DNA of 6,814 bases from an uncultured Chlorobiota bacterium (GTDB taxonomy: Bacteria > Bacteroidota > Kapaibacteriia > OLB7): NCBI GenBank assembly GCA_946481475.1, contig CAMLOB010000208.1:1-6814 (forward strand). The letters are read 5' to 3'. Below are positions 6,442 through 6,814 of this stretch, piece by piece (within the stretch, counting starts at the first letter, position 1; every line of letters starts with the position of its first letter). A model generated the notes under the pieces. That model did no database searches, was not told where the DNA came from, and saw only the letters and a program-made list of their open reading frames with translations. A program made the position numbers and the translations under genes.

Positions 6442-6814
6442 CTATTTCTTCAACGCTTTGATGGCGCTTCTGATCGCATTGTCGATCTTGCTCTCGTTTG
6501 AATTGTCGGTCGGATCAAGGACGCCGTTGCCCGATTTGAAGACCTCGATCGGATCGATCTCGATGATCACCGTGGCCGTCTCGTCCTCCTCGATCTCGAT
6601 TTTGTCCGGGAAGTTCAGCGAAAGATTCGCCGTGATGTCGCTCCGGTAGACGAAGGGCGTTCCCTGGCCATCCTTGAAACTCTCCCCCTCGATAATCACC
6701 GACCATCTGTCTCCCTCCACAAAATCGCCGAAGACCGGATCACCGGCATATTGCGGTGCCTCGCTTCCGTTGAAGCGGTGGAATTCGAACTTCACCTTGT
6801 CGTAGTCTCCGGCC
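6442..6814 (-). CDS. conserved hypothetical, beta-rich acidic protein (3' part; 5' end outside the window)
   Basis: The frame is open to the right edge of the window, giving 123 visible codons before TAG (6444-6442). A GTG at 6795 could be a start, with GGAG about 11 nt before it. The preceding in-frame A-G-D-Y-D-K leads smoothly into V-K-F-E-F-H-R-F, so I take it as internal and the gene as 5'-partial. The protein is acidic with beta-strand patterns (W-S-V-I-I-E-G, P-F-V-Y-R-S-D-I, A-T-V-I-I-E-I-D-P). It ends with V-L-D-P-T-D-N-S-N-E-S-K-I-D-N-A-I-R-S-A, resembling a C-terminal pattern I recall from secreted or lipoprotein-like hypothetical proteins of Bacteroidota (x-F-x-x-x-x-G-x-L-D-P-x-x-x-x-N-x-x-x-I-x-x-N-I). 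I cannot assign a function. A signal peptide, if present, lies outside the window. The gene converges on the plus-strand operon and does not belong to it. Confidence 0.8.
   Translation of the reverse strand, partial: AGDYDKVKFEFHRFNGSEAPQYAGDPVFGDFVEGDRWSVIIEGESFKDGQGTPFVYRSDITANLSLNFPDKIEIEEDETATVIIEIDPIEVFKSGNGVLDPTDNSNESKIDNAIRSAIKALKK

Noticed and set aside
6329..6649. 106-codon plus-strand ORF across the palindrome and the convergent gene
   Set aside because: It overlaps the minus-strand gene antisense and runs through the hairpin. The minus-strand frame has better protein character and is open to the window edge.
1..6814. CRISPR array, tRNA/rRNA genes, insertion-sequence ends
   Set aside because: I found no direct repeats with spacers, no tRNA-like cloverleaf and no transposase or terminal inverted repeats. 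The only strong inverted repeat is the intergenic palindrome.

Overview
The window (about 60% G+C by eye) looks like a piece of chromosome from the Bacteroidota/Chlorobi/Ignavibacteria/Kapabacteria group. The evidence is a large surface protein with a type IX secretion (T9SS) type A C-terminal sorting domain, SBBP beta-propeller repeats, choice-of-anchor-D-like Ig domains and a DUF7948-type N-terminus, followed by an outer-membrane beta-barrel/double-OmpA protein of a type I associate with Kapabacteria-like genomes. The lineage is an inference from domain families; no rRNA or housekeeping gene is present.

Layout. 1-229: short leader with a possible terminator of an upstream gene and a possible promoter. 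230-4270 (+): one large gene for a T9SS-exported surface protein, interrupted by an in-frame TAG at 653-655. 4267-6318 (+): one gene for an OmpA-type envelope protein, start overlapping the previous stop (ATGA), interrupted by an in-frame TAA at 5254-5256. 6319-6441: convergent intergenic region with a perfect 34-bp palindrome, probably a bidirectional terminator. 6442-6814 (-): 3' part of a small, acidic, beta-rich conserved hypothetical protein that runs off the window.

The main observation is that both plus-strand genes are split by a single in-frame stop, with no frameshift, and family-like sequence continues directly across each stop. An ORF caller would report four proteins (about 191/230-655, 695-4270, 4267-5256, 5281-6318), but the reading frames, domain continuity and lack of signal peptides on the downstream halves say these are two genes. 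The first stop lies where the DUF7948 family normally has Tyr in the 'D.(V/L)(F/Y)YG' motif; the second lies at the end of the 'VEE' linker before the OmpA part. Nonsense substitution, sequence error, stop-codon readthrough and recoding are all conceivable. TAG also appears as the apparent normal terminator of two genes here, which argues against simple reassignment.

Functionally, the pair would provide a large secreted or cell-surface-attached beta-propeller/Ig/cohesin-like protein and an outer-membrane protein that grips peptidoglycan. Translational coupling suggests co-expression; a direct interaction is only a guess.
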